Assembly: GCA_027083655.1 (NCBI GenBank)
Contig: JALWNS010000168.1
Span: 1-20,513, forward strand
DNA length: 20,513 nt
Direction: 5' to 3'
Origin: Bacteroidales bacterium
GTDB lineage: Bacteria > Bacteroidota > Bacteroidia > Bacteroidales > S143-33
The position numbers and the translations under genes were made by a program. Below the pieces are notes generated by a model, which worked only from the letters and a program-made list of their open reading frames with translations, made no database searches and was not told the DNA's origin. This document shows positions 6,976-15,657 of the stretch, piece after piece; position 1 is the first letter of the stretch, and each line of letters begins with the position of its first letter.

Positions 6976-7139
6976 TATTTTCTTTTTTATTTGTTAGCTG
7001 ATATTAACGTGAAATTGTACACTAATGCATGCCTGTTTTCTAGTTAAATGTTGTTTTCTGTCTTGTTTTACCAAAATTGATAAAAAATTCTTAATTTCAA
7101 GCCAGTTTGACAATAACAAAATTCACAAAATTTTTTCGC
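6976..7139. promoter_or_regulatory. Divergent intergenic region between transporter and dipeptidase
   Basis: The FHS transporter (minus) and the dipeptidase (plus) start on either side of this AT-rich 164-bp gap, so promoters for both must lie here or inside the neighbouring genes. I looked for Bacteroidota -33 (TTTG) and -7 (TAnnTTTG) elements in both directions and found only poor matches such as TAATTTCA at 7092-7099 with wrong spacing. No palindromic operator stands out. Confidence 0.4.
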
Positions 7140-8531
7140 ATGAATAAGCCATTAAAATATGCAGACTTACACGTCCATCTGACCCTTAAACCATTTCTCA
7201 ACACGACAAATAATAATTATTCAAGTATCTGGAAGTATACGAAGACCTCTTATTTAGCCCGTAGTGGTAAGGCCCGTACTAATATGCAGAATATTATTGA
7301 TGGTAGGGTAAAAGTCATATTCCCGTCTCTTGGCTATATCGAAAAAGGGTGGCAGGTCATCCACAATCCAGGTTTTAAAGTGCCAGCAATATTCCGTAAT
7401 GTTGGCGATTTGATAATTTTTTTACTCAATGTCAATATGGCTAATATTGATAATTATTTTGATTTATTGATCCGTGAGATGAATTATCTTATGCAACAAC
7501 GCCGTCCTCCTATGGATGTTTCACCAAAGTATAAGAGTTATGAACTAGTTTTTCCGTTGAATGAAAGCGATTTTGATGAAGCAATGGAAGATAACAATAA
7601 AATTATAGCCTTACCATCTATAGAAGGAGCACATGCACTGATTAGCGGCATATTGTCCACAGAGAGATTTAATATTGATGTAGACCAGGTCCTGCAGAAT
7701 GTGGTGTCCTTAAAAAATCATGCTTTACGACCGTTGTTTATTACATTTACACATCATTTTTATAATGGTTTGGCAGGGCATGCACATAGTATTTACAAGT
7801 TTGAGCGGGTTCTGGACCAGCAGTTTGGAATGGGCAATCCCATTAGTCCAGAAGGCTGGAGAGTAATACGTTGCTTGCTTGGACTGGATGATGCTTGTGG
7901 CTCATGGCCTATTTTGGTTGATACTAAGCATTTTAGTTTGGCCGCACGCCGCCAGTATTATGACTTTGTTAGTCGTGAGTTAGATTACTCTATCCCCATA
8001 ATAAATAGCCATGCAGCATATAGTGGGAGTTTGACAATAGAGAATGTTGTTTACAATTACTATCCATTTTCGCATTACCAGACAAATATTTCAGCAGAAG
8101 AAGTATACCATATATGGCGTAGCAAGGGACTTGTGGGTATAAATTTTGATCAAAAGGTGCTCTGGTCAGATTTAGATATTCCAGATGTCAATAAAATCAT
8201 GGAAAATATTGTGTCAATGGTACAAGGTGCTATAGAATATGCGAGATTAAATGGTCTGCCTATGCCAGATGAGACGATTTGGGATGTTTTCTGTATAGGA
8301 AGTGATTTTGATGGCTTTATAAACCCCTTGGATGATTACACCTCCCCACTTGATTTCGAAAAATTAGAAGGGGATCTTTTGTCAGCTTTAAAAAACAGCA
8401 ACCAGTTCAAAAATCTTTCTATTAATCTTCATAATGCAAAAAATATTTCAGAAGCAGTAGTAGTCCAAAAGTTTATGCACGAGAATGTGGAGCAATTTGT
8501 AAGGCGTTATTTTAGCAGTTTAGCATTGTAG
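7140..8531 (+). CDS. M19-like metallo-dipeptidase / amidohydrolase, atypical
   Basis: A probable binuclear metal hydrolase related to membrane (renal-type) dipeptidases, which cleave dipeptides. Counting from ATG 7140 (463 residues), the metal-site candidates are DLHVHL (His11, His13), IEGAHAL (Glu162), DTKHFSL (His264), NSHAAYSG (His291) and GSDFDG (Asp389/Asp391), in the M19 order. M19 enzymes normally have His-x-Asp in the first motif; here it is His-x-His, and the usual SHS after the fourth ligand is SHAAYS. There is no signal peptide, so it is probably cytoplasmic. The frame can also be opened by a TTG at 7107, but that adds residues before the conserved DLHVH region, so I prefer the ATG. 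It is followed after 19 bp by a TonB-dependent receptor gene on the same strand, suggesting joint use of a peptide-containing ligand. Substrate unknown. Confidence 0.8.
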   Translation: MNKPLKYADLHVHLTLKPFLNTTNNNYSSIWKYTKTSYLARSGKARTNMQNIIDGRVKVIFPSLGYIEKGWQVIHNPGFKVPAIFRNVGDLIIFLLNVNMANIDNYFDLLIREMNYLMQQRRPPMDVSPKYKSYELVFPLNESDFDEAMEDNNKIIALPSIEGAHALISGILSTERFNIDVDQVLQNVVSLKNHALRPLFITFTHHFYNGLAGHAHSIYKFERVLDQQFGMGNPISPEGWRVIRCLLGLDDACGSWPILVDTKHFSLAARRQYYDFVSRELDYSIPIINSHAAYSGSLTIENVVYNYYPFSHYQTNISAEEVYHIWRSKGLVGINFDQKVLWSDLDIPDVNKIMENIVSMVQGAIEYARLNGLPMPDETIWDVFCIGSDFDGFINPLDDYTSPLDFEKLEGDLLSALKNSNQFKNLSINLHNAKNISEAVVVQKFMHENVEQFVRRYFSSLAL

Positions 8532-8550
8532 TCAAAAAAAACAAAGGGTT

Positions 8551-10932
8551 ATGCGATTATCAGGTCTTATTTTTGTTTTTTTGCTTATATGGACAGGCAT
8601 GTTTGGACAAACTATACTTGTCATTGATGAGGCGGACAATCCGATCAAAGGAGTTCAAGTAACAGATGGCCAAGAGGTTGTCTATACAGATTCCCAAGGT
8701 AAGGCGGATATAAGTATTTTTCATGGACATGATTTAACCCTTGTAAAAGACGGTTTTCTTCCTTTATTATTGATGTGGAAACAGCTGGAGTCAATGAATT
8801 TTACAGTGATAATGCGTTCAGACCACTTTGAGTTAGAAGGGATAATAATATCTGCAAGCCGTTGGGAGCAGCCTATTTCAGAGGTTCCACGGAGTGTGGT
8901 GCCTGTCAGGTTGCGTAATATTACAATGTTTGCTCCCCAGACAATGGCAGACCTACTGGGAACGACGGACAAGGTTTATATACAGAAATCGCAACTTGGA
9001 GGTGGTAGTCCAATGATACGTGGATTTGCTGCTAACAGGGTGTTAATAGTTATTGATGGTGTTAGAATGAACAATGCAATATACCGCAGTGGGAACTTGC
9101 AAAACGTCATTTCCCTGGATCCTTTGGTGCTGGAAGAGAGCGAGATAATTATGGGGCCTGCGTCTAATCTATATGGTAGTGATGCATTGGGTGGTGTTAT
9201 GGATTTTCATACCAAAGATCCATTGTATACTCCGGATAGTAACTGGCATATTCGTTCCACAATAGCCGCAGGCTTCTGGAGTGCAGATATGGCTACTTCG
9301 ACACATGTTGATTTGTCTGTCAGTAGCAGGCGGCTGTCAAGTATAACCAGTATTAGCTTGTATAATTATAGTGATTTGCGCATGGGAAGCATTGGACCTG
9401 AGGAATATTTACGTCATGTTTTTGTGGCTGGGACAGACACGGGCGATATTGTTGTTAAAAATCCTGATCCAAGGTTACAGGTACAAACGGGTTATGCTCA
9501 GTTATATTTTATGCAGAAGTTGCGTTATAAGGTTAACCAGAACAATGATTTGACATATTCCTTTCATTATTCAAGTACTAGCAATATTCCCCGTTATGAT
9601 AGGCTAATATTGATGAAAGATACATTACCAAAGTACGCACAATGGTATTATGGCCCACAAAAATGGATAATGAATAGTTTACGTTGGTCGAATACTGCTT
9701 CGACTTTAATGTGGGATGACCTGCGTTTTGTTGTGGCTTATCAAGACTATACAGAGAGCCGTCATGACCGTAAATTCCGGGACTCATTGCTTCGCCACAG
9801 GCGAGAGCATGTACAGGTGTATTCTGCAAACTTGGATGTGCAGAAACATTTATCCTTTAATACAGATCTGTTCTATGGTGTGGAGTTAGTTGCAAATAAA
9901 GTTGGGTCCTTTGCCAATGTGGAGAATATTTACACATATAGCTTTACCCCTGCCTCTACCCGTTATCCTGATGGGTCGTCATATAACACAGCAGCCTTGT
10001 ATGTGCAGACCAAGACCTCGCTCATAGATGGCAAATTAACACTAAGCCTGGGTGGACGTTATTCCCGTGTCTGGCTTTATGCACCGTTTGATACAACATT
10101 TTATAGTTTTCCATTCACAGAGGCCAGGCTAAATACAGGTGCATTGAGCGGTTCGGCAGGTATTGTTTATAAGTTTAACAGACGTGTGGCTTACCGTTTC
10201 AACCTGTCCACTGGTTTTCGAGCGCCAAATATTGATGATATTGGAAAAGTCTTTGATTCAGAGCCTGGTAGTGTGATAGTGCCAAATCCTGATTTACACC
10301 CCGAGTATGCTTATACTGTGGATAATGGGATAAGGATACAAACGGATAGATTGTACATGGACATGGGTGTTTTTTACACATACTTGGACGATGCTATTGT
10401 GAGGAAGGATTATAGTTTCAATGGTCAAGATTCTATTGTTTATGATGGGGAGATGAGCCGTGTGCAAGCTCTTGTTAATGCAGATTTTGCACATATTTGG
10501 GGTGTGGAGATAGAGACAGGATTTTTAGTTGCGCAGGGGTTAACATGGAGAAACTATTTTACATATTTAAAAGGTTTTGATAGTGAAAGGGAGCCCTTGA
10601 GACATGTGCCACCAATGTTTGGTTCATCACACTTGTTCTATAAAATCGGTAATTTGAAATCTGATCTGTTTGTGCGTTTTAATGGGGAGATACCATACGA
10701 CCAGTTAGCTCCCAGTGAGAAAGACAAACCCCACCTCTATGCCATAGATGCGAATGGTAATCCATATTATCCGGCATGGTGGACGCTGAATGCCTCGCTG
10801 AAATACAATTGGGGCAGGCTATTGGTTTACTTCAACCTTGAAAATATTTTGGACAAGCGGTACCGCCCGTATTCTTCTGGGGTTACAGGCCCTGGCCGGA
10901 GTGTTAATTTCGGCTTTATTTACCAACTGTGA
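8551..10932 (+). CDS. TonB-dependent outer membrane receptor, heme/transferrin-receptor type
   Basis: A 793-residue TonB-dependent transporter for energised uptake across the outer membrane. A signal peptide ends near residue 19 (MFGQ), followed by a carboxypeptidase-regulatory-like beta domain (about 20-90) common in Bacteroidota receptors. The plug (about 100-225) contains IRGFAANRVLIVIDGVRMNN (156-175), then GPASNLYGSDALGGVMDFHT (202-221). The beta-barrel fills the rest, with an aromatic-rich end (NFGFIYQL). The plug wording is closest to the hemoglobin/transferrin receptor subgroup known to me, so heme or another iron-bearing ligand is possible but not shown. No SusD-like gene is adjacent, so it is not a SusC-type glycan receptor. 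It sits 19 bp after the dipeptidase gene and probably shares its transcript. A strong hairpin terminator follows directly. Confidence 0.92.
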   Translation: MRLSGLIFVFLLIWTGMFGQTILVIDEADNPIKGVQVTDGQEVVYTDSQGKADISIFHGHDLTLVKDGFLPLLLMWKQLESMNFTVIMRSDHFELEGIIISASRWEQPISEVPRSVVPVRLRNITMFAPQTMADLLGTTDKVYIQKSQLGGGSPMIRGFAANRVLIVIDGVRMNNAIYRSGNLQNVISLDPLVLEESEIIMGPASNLYGSDALGGVMDFHTKDPLYTPDSNWHIRSTIAAGFWSADMATSTHVDLSVSSRRLSSITSISLYNYSDLRMGSIGPEEYLRHVFVAGTDTGDIVVKNPDPRLQVQTGYAQLYFMQKLRYKVNQNNDLTYSFHYSSTSNIPRYDRLILMKDTLPKYAQWYYGPQKWIMNSLRWSNTASTLMWDDLRFVVAYQDYTESRHDRKFRDSLLRHRREHVQVYSANLDVQKHLSFNTDLFYGVELVANKVGSFANVENIYTYSFTPASTRYPDGSSYNTAALYVQTKTSLIDGKLTLSLGGRYSRVWLYAPFDTTFYSFPFTEARLNTGALSGSAGIVYKFNRRVAYRFNLSTGFRAPNIDDIGKVFDSEPGSVIVPNPDLHPEYAYTVDNGIRIQTDRLYMDMGVFYTYLDDAIVRKDYSFNGQDSIVYDGEMSRVQALVNADFAHIWGVEIETGFLVAQGLTWRNYFTYLKGFDSEREPLRHVPPMFGSSHLFYKIGNLKSDLFVRFNGEIPYDQLAPSEKDKPHLYAIDANGNPYYPAWWTLNASLKYNWGRLLVYFNLENILDKRYRPYSSGVTGPGRSVNFGFIYQL

Positions 10933-10937
10933 AAAAG

Positions 10938-10975
10938 AAGTGCGTCAGGTCCGGGAGCCTCACGCACTTTGAATT
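10938..10975. terminator. Bidirectional terminator between the TonB receptor and cmk
   Basis: AAGTGCGT (10938-10945) pairs with ACGCACTT (10962-10969). After a C-C mismatch, AGG pairs with CCT, closing an eight-base loop. On the plus strand T bases follow (TTTGAATTTTT); on the minus strand the hairpin is followed by a run rich in T (complement of GAAAAAG). It begins six bases after the receptor stop and lies in the convergent gap with cmk, so it can serve both genes. Confidence 0.75.
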
Positions 10976-11005
10976 TTTATTCATCTGCCGGCGGGAACTG
11001 AAGTC

Positions 11006-11022
11006 AGGCTTTGCTACGCGAA
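11006..11022. repeat. Possible stray, diverged copy of the family C hairpin
   Basis: AGGCTTTGCTACGCGAA resembles the linker plus family C hairpin of the RAYT arrays (AGGTTTTCGCTATGCGAA), with one missing base and two or three changes. TTTGC can still pair with GCGAA through one G-T pair. It lies in the convergent gap just before the cmk stop, a typical extragenic site for REP elements. One short match could be chance. Confidence 0.35.
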
Positions 11023-11027
11023 TTAGT

Positions 11028-11747
11028 TTAATCTCTTAGCAAACAGTCTATTCCTTTGCCAAAGCGCACGGCAAGGATAGCAATTACAAGTGCAAATTGT
11101 TCTTCTATGCCCAGGTTTGTGTTGTCAATGATTATAGCATCGTCTGCAGGCTTAAGTGGAGAGACGTCGCGGCTGCTGTCAATGCGGTCCCTTTCCTGTA
11201 CATTTTTTAATATTTCGTCAAAGTCAACATCCTGTCCTTTTTCTTTGAGCTCTAGATAGCGGCGGCGTGCACGCTCGTGGGCACTGGCCGTGAGAAATAA
11301 TTTTAGTTCTGCATCTGGAAAAACAACTGTGCCAATATCACGTCCGTCCATCACTATGCGTTTGTTCTTTCCCATGGCTTGCTGGAGACGGACGAGATGG
11401 GAACGCACCTGCGCAATTTCTGCAATAGGGCTGACCCACTGGGATACTTCCATGCCCCGTATTTGGTCTTCTACATTCTCACCGTTGAGGTAAGTTTCTT
11501 CTTTTTGTAATTGGGCGTTATAACGGAATTCTATGTGGATTTTGTCCAGTTCGTTAACCAGCTCTTGCGTCAGGACATGGTCTGTTATCAGGCCGCGGCG
11601 CAAGGCATAAAGCGTCACTGCACGGTACATGGCTCCAGTGTCGATATAGGTGTAATTCAAAGCATTGGCTAGCTGTTTGGCTAATGTACTTTTACCACAG
11701 GAAGCATGCCCGTCAATGGCAATTATTATATCTTTGTTAAGTTTCAT
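11028..11747 (-). CDS. cmk: (d)CMP kinase
   Basis: Cytidylate kinase, which phosphorylates CMP and dCMP with ATP in the cytoplasm. The 239-residue protein has the P-loop GHASCGKST (13-21), the nucleoside-monophosphate-binding motif DTGAMYRAV (36-44), the [13 protein letters not shown] block (134-146) and the lid region with [19 protein letters not shown] (about 186-204). All are standard for bacterial Cmk, and the length is within the usual range. It starts 26 bp from the divergent Omp85-like gene, so their promoters must overlap each other or the coding regions. It converges with the TonB receptor gene. The identification is secure. Confidence 0.97.
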   Translation of the reverse strand: MKLNKDIIIAIDGHASCGKSTLAKQLANALNYTYIDTGAMYRAVTLYALRRGLITDHVLTQELVNELDKIHIEFRYNAQLQKEETYLNGENVEDQIRGMEVSQWVSPIAEIAQVRSHLVRLQQAMGKNKRIVMDGRDIGTVVFPDAELKLFLTASAHERARRRYLELKEKGQDVDFDEILKNVQERDRIDSSRDVSPLKPADDAIIIDNTNLGIEEQFALVIAILAVRFGKGIDCLLRD

Positions 11748-11773
11748 GACAGATAGTTTTTTCTGGTTAAATA

Positions 11774-13393
11774 ATGTCCAAATTTATCAAAATAATCGTT
11801 TTTTTTCTCCTTGTGGTTAATAATGCTGGAGCACAGCGCATAAGTGTCAGATTTTTTGACCAGAGCACCGGAAAAAAGCTTTATTCCACCCGCGCCAGGG
11901 ATAGTGCGCAGGCCATAGAGAGGATAGAGGTTTTTGTTAACCACTTGAGAGACAAAGGTTACCTTGAAGCTTCTGCCGATAGTCTATCTTACAGTCCAGG
12001 GCAGGTCAGTGTCCTGGTGCACACAGGCGAAAAATATTTTATTGACACGCTCATCATAGTAAACGGCGGGGACACAGTTATTTATTCATGGCGTAGAAAG
12101 ATTTTTTCCCCTGACTACCTGGATAATGCTTTATCGGCGGAAGTTAGTAAGCTCAGGAATAATGGTTATCCTTTTGCACGAATAGGGGGAAAATACTGTC
12201 GATTGACGGATAGACATTTTTCTTGCCTGGCAGAGGTAGATCGCAGAGATTTTTATGTCTGGGACACGTTAAAAATCGTGGACTGTGTGCGCGTAAGCAG
12301 GCGCTTTTTGCAAAATTACCTCTCGCTCAGGCCTGGCAAGCCTTTTAGTATGCACGATTTTGAACAGATACAGTCTAACCTGTCGCATCTTGATTTTTTG
12401 ACCATGACCGGCAAGCCACAAATAGAATTTTACCCTGGCCTGGCACGTCCTGTGCTATCGCTCTCCAGACGCAAGGTCAATTCTGCAGGCGCCATGCTAG
12501 GAATTCGGTATGAGAATGGTACTCTCACAACAATAGGTCATCTTAACCTCCATCTTAAGGCCCTGGTACATGCCGAAGATTTTACTTTGTCATGGGACCG
12601 CCCACGAACTGGCTGGCAACAGTTAAAGACACAGCTCCAGGTGCCATACCTTTGGGGTTTACCTGTGGGTGTGGAGATGGAGCTTTTTAGCCAGAAGATT
12701 GATACTACCCAACTTAATTTATCCTTGTCAGGAGGGCTATCTTATTATTTCCACCGGCTTGATTATATTGCCCTCTCATGGCAGAGCGAAAATAATCTTA
12801 CGGCAATGTCTTCACAATCAGAGCGATCAGTGCGTAAGAGATTAATAAATACTGCTTTTCTGATCGATAGCCGAAATAATAGCTTGATACCAATGCGAGG
12901 TTTTCTGGTAAAAGGTTCTGTGGGCTATGGACGCAAAAATGTAGCTGATTCTGTATCCTGGTCAATGAATTATGCTGTCGGTATAGAGAAATTTACAAGG
13001 GTTAGGGAAAATATTACTGTTTTGACACGCCTGCAGTCAAAAGCTATGATTAGCCCCAGGATTTTTGACAATGAAGTTATGCACGTTGGAGGATATGCTG
13101 ACTTCCGCGGCTTTGGCGAGCAGGAGCTCAGAGCCACTTCTTATTATCTCCTGACAATAGAACCACGGCTGCGTACAGGTTCATCATATTTTTTGTTTTT
13201 TGTGGAAAAAGGTATGGTTAAAGTGCAGACTATTACCACTGATGAGGCGGTCCATACTTTAAGTGCAGGACTGGGAATAAACCTCAGGTTACAAAGTGCT
13301 ATTCTTAATCTAACGTATGCTATTGGAATGACTGGCAATAATTTTACAGACCATACTTCGAAAATCCACTTATCTTACAGATTGGTATTCTAA
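11774..13393 (+). CDS. Omp85/BamA-TamA-like outer membrane protein
   Basis: A 539-residue outer membrane beta-barrel with a cleaved signal peptide ([20 protein letters not shown], 1-20). Residues about 45-225 look like two short POTRA-type domains (patterns such as [11 protein letters not shown] and [12 protein letters not shown], the typical polar helix plus strand). A barrel follows, with the Omp85 loop motif as DFRGFGEQ (about 443-450; RGF 445-447) and a C-terminal aromatic strand ending YRLVF, a normal barrel signal. It is shorter than BamA (about 800 residues) and closer in size to TamA, so the role could be outer membrane protein insertion or transport of another substrate. The best description is a Bacteroidota-specific BamA/TamA-family protein. 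The N-terminal signal and the position of the ATG next to divergent cmk support the start. No downstream partner gene is on this strand. Confidence 0.85.
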   Translation: MSKFIKIIVFFLLVVNNAGAQRISVRFFDQSTGKKLYSTRARDSAQAIERIEVFVNHLRDKGYLEASADSLSYSPGQVSVLVHTGEKYFIDTLIIVNGGDTVIYSWRRKIFSPDYLDNALSAEVSKLRNNGYPFARIGGKYCRLTDRHFSCLAEVDRRDFYVWDTLKIVDCVRVSRRFLQNYLSLRPGKPFSMHDFEQIQSNLSHLDFLTMTGKPQIEFYPGLARPVLSLSRRKVNSAGAMLGIRYENGTLTTIGHLNLHLKALVHAEDFTLSWDRPRTGWQQLKTQLQVPYLWGLPVGVEMELFSQKIDTTQLNLSLSGGLSYYFHRLDYIALSWQSENNLTAMSSQSERSVRKRLINTAFLIDSRNNSLIPMRGFLVKGSVGYGRKNVADSVSWSMNYAVGIEKFTRVRENITVLTRLQSKAMISPRIFDNEVMHVGGYADFRGFGEQELRATSYYLLTIEPRLRTGSSYFLFFVEKGMVKVQTITTDEAVHTLSAGLGINLRLQSAILNLTYAIGMTGNNFTDHTSKIHLSYRLVF

Positions 13394-13468
13394 GTATAAG
13401 AGTGACTAGTTCTAAGGTTACTTATGGTTGTTAATGTACATCATTAGGCAAATTTTAATAAAATCTCT

Positions 13469-13498
13469 CTGCCGTTCGGGTAATTTTTAAGCCGGCAG
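13469..13498. terminator. Weak candidate terminator in a convergent gap
   Basis: CTGCCG (13469-13474) pairs with CGGCAG (13493-13498) around an 18-base loop. It sits between the 3' ends of the Omp85-like gene (plus) and the M23 peptidase gene (minus). T-rich sequence follows on either side, but no clean T-run does, and the large loop makes this a low-confidence call. The rest of the gap (13394-13510) shows nothing else I can name. Confidence 0.35.
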
Positions 13499-13510
13499 TT
13501 ATTGTGTGTT

Positions 13511-15172
13511 TTATTTGACTGTAATCAGGAAATCCCGTTTTTTCTTATTGCCTGCGCCATCTGTTATAATGACCCTGACATGGTTTTTACCTTTGACAAA
13601 ATGACGAGTGCTAACAGGAGAAGAGAGGGTTGAAGTCTTTGCATCGTAAGCGAACAAAGCCCACCTGCGGTTGATATAGACTTTGTAATCTTTGATACCA
13701 CTTAGGTTGTCTTTGATTTTGAATGTTAGCTTTTGTCCGTTGTTTAGTTGCCATGACGAAAGTAGCTTTATTTCTGGCATTATTGTGTCTCTGGTTAGAT
13801 AAAATTTACCAAATTTGCTGCTATAAGCTATTGCACTGTTATTCCTGTATGATGTGGGTAAGGCCTGGGATTTGCCTTTGGGGTCAAGATAAACTACGAC
13901 CAGGTGTGATGTATCCTGTTGTGGGATAAGGTCGAATCGTAGCTCAATAGGCCAGCGCAAAGGTGTGCCGTAATCATGAACCTGGTATAGGGGCGAGAGC
14001 ATGGTGTAATTTTTCTCCAGTATAGAGAAATGAAAATGTATTGAATCATACAGGGCACTGTCTGGAATAACCACTGTCAAGCCGGCCGTGTCTAGTGTGA
14101 ATTTTTTGCCATAAGGGATTGTTGTGTAGCCGCGGTTATCCTGTTGCTTTGGCAATCCTTGCGCCAAAGCATTTATCCAGAAGGTAAGACGGGCCTTGTT
14201 GCCATAGAAGTCTGACACAATGTAGGTTATCTTGTGGCGGCCAGGCGTGGGCGTGTAGATACCATTATTTGTTCGTAACCGGTAAATACACAGGCGGTTG
14301 CCTGGCGTGATAAGGGAACGTTGGATTTTGAATTTATGCTGGATGTAAGCCTGGTAATCCATTAATGTATTCACGTCACGTGTATGGCTAAAGAGAAATT
14401 TGTCAAACCTATACCATAGCCATAGCGAGTCATCTATCAACAACCGCACATCGTACACAGCTTTTTTGCTATAATGACCATTGATAAAATCATAAGTCTC
14501 TATACCGAAATAAACAGGACCATAGGTGCTTATGGTCGTAGGGCGGGAAGCAGAAAGAATGATTTTTCTGTGCCTACCCTGTACCAAAGAAGTGTCAGAA
14601 GCAGGATAGACAGCATAACGGAGGATACGTGGCGGAGCTATGTCTTTCAAGCTATTAATATATAGCAATGGATTGATTGGGTAATCTAAAAAAGCATCAC
14701 GTATTTCAAAGTGTAAGTGTGGACCATAGGATCGCCCACTGTTGCCTACATAGCCAATAATCTGGCCTTTCTTTACTTTTATTTGGTATGGATCTGGATA
14801 AATAGTTATTTCAAAAGTTTGGCGTTTGTACTGCTCTTGTTCTACGAATTTCTGTATATCTGGAGCATAACGTAGCAGATGCCCATAAACACTTTTCTTG
14901 CCATTGGGGTGAATAATGTAAAGAGCGTTCCCATAACCGTCAGCACTAACTTTTATCCGTGAAATATAACCATCATCAATGGCGTAAACAGGATCGCCTG
15001 TATGTCCGTGGCCTGAAAAGTCCAGACCACTGTGAAAGTGGTCTGGACGTAACTCGCCAAAAGTTGAGACCAATGTCAGATTATCAAGCGGTTTAACCGG
15101 ATGCCATGTGCTATTTTGTGCAATGAGTGAGATACTCAGTAGTAAACTGACTAACAATGCTTTGATTCTCAT
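13511..15172 (-). CDS. M23 family metallopeptidase (LytM-type), exported
   Basis: A predicted secreted or periplasmic peptidase of the LytM/lysostaphin family, which cuts peptide cross-links of peptidoglycan in relatives. The signal peptide is MRIKALLVSLLLSISLIAQ (1-19). The zinc-site residues are His47 and Asp51 in HFHSGLDF, with YGHL (His98) and PHLHFE (His152, His154), so the active site appears complete and zinc-bound. The C-terminal half (about 175-553) is rich in beta strands with phrases such as SGIKDYKVYINRRW and GNKKKRDF that suggest Ig-like domains. This two-part M23 plus long beta C-terminus is common in Bacteroidota. The ATG overlaps the stop of the FKBP-like lipoprotein gene by four bases (ATGA at 15169-15172), so translation is coupled. 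It is the last gene of the operon in this window. Confidence 0.9.
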   Translation of the reverse strand: MRIKALLVSLLLSISLIAQNSTWHPVKPLDNLTLVSTFGELRPDHFHSGLDFSGHGHTGDPVYAIDDGYISRIKVSADGYGNALYIIHPNGKKSVYGHLLRYAPDIQKFVEQEQYKRQTFEITIYPDPYQIKVKKGQIIGYVGNSGRSYGPHLHFEIRDAFLDYPINPLLYINSLKDIAPPRILRYAVYPASDTSLVQGRHRKIILSASRPTTISTYGPVYFGIETYDFINGHYSKKAVYDVRLLIDDSLWLWYRFDKFLFSHTRDVNTLMDYQAYIQHKFKIQRSLITPGNRLCIYRLRTNNGIYTPTPGRHKITYIVSDFYGNKARLTFWINALAQGLPKQQDNRGYTTIPYGKKFTLDTAGLTVVIPDSALYDSIHFHFSILEKNYTMLSPLYQVHDYGTPLRWPIELRFDLIPQQDTSHLVVVYLDPKGKSQALPTSYRNNSAIAYSSKFGKFYLTRDTIMPEIKLLSSWQLNNGQKLTFKIKDNLSGIKDYKVYINRRWALFAYDAKTSTLSSPVSTRHFVKGKNHVRVIITDGAGNKKKRDFLITVK

Positions 15173-15657
15173 TTTTCCAATGTCTGCGGTTCATATTTTT
15201 CTACGTAAAATTCAAAAACAAGTGTAGAATAAGGCGCAACGCTAGCTATACGTTTCTTGTTGTATGCAGTATAAAAAGGGAAAATTGCAGTTCCATAAGT
15301 CTTATTGGGTACAGTCAGGATAATATCCCGCCAACCATCCAGAAGGTATGGGTCATTGACGTAAATATATACGGAATCATCTTTCACAAAAATTTTATTA
15401 TTGTCGTCCAGGTTGTATCCTGTATAAACGAGCAAGACCTGGTCATTAGAATTAATGTAGATGGAATCATAGCTAGTGTCTATGTGCAACAGTACTCCAC
15501 TAGACAATGTGTCAAAGTCAAGTCCCGACTCCTGGATGTATTGTAGGATTTGTAGTTTTTCGGCTTCGAGCATTATTTGTCTGTTCGAACAGCTTGAGAC
15601 AAAGATTATTATACCTAAGCTTAGAAAAGCAGCTATTATGGGTTTAAAAGATTTCAT
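15169..15657 (-). CDS. FKBP-fold lipoprotein (GldI/DUF4827-like peptidyl-prolyl isomerase)
   Basis: A 162-residue envelope lipoprotein (signal ending VSSC, lipid Cys23). The core shows the FKBP-type order: SGVLLHID (53-60), VLLVYTGYNLD (74-84), then LLDGWRDIIL (about 105-114), TYGTAIFPFYTAYNKK (about 119-134), and a closing strand PYSTLVFEFYVEKYE. Bacteroidota carry many such proteins, usually called FKBP-type isomerases or GldI-like. Activity is not guaranteed, since several FKBP pocket residues vary in this group. It overlaps the upstream activase gene and the downstream M23 gene by four bases each (ATGA), placing it in one operon. Confidence 0.78.
   Translation of the reverse strand: MKSFKPIIAAFLSLGIIIFVSSCSNRQIMLEAEKLQILQYIQESGLDFDTLSSGVLLHIDTSYDSIYINSNDQVLLVYTGYNLDDNNKIFVKDDSVYIYVNDPYLLDGWRDIILTVPNKTYGTAIFPFYTAYNKKRIASVAPYSTLVFEFYVEKYEPQTLEK

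Noticed and set aside
7107..7139. TTG start giving 11 extra residues on the dipeptidase
   Set aside because: The added residues are not part of the conserved N-terminal DLHVH region; the ATG at 7140 is a better start.
8551..10932. SusC-type glycan importer
   Set aside because: No SusD-like gene is adjacent, and the plug sequence is of the hemoglobin/transferrin receptor type; length is also shorter than typical SusC.
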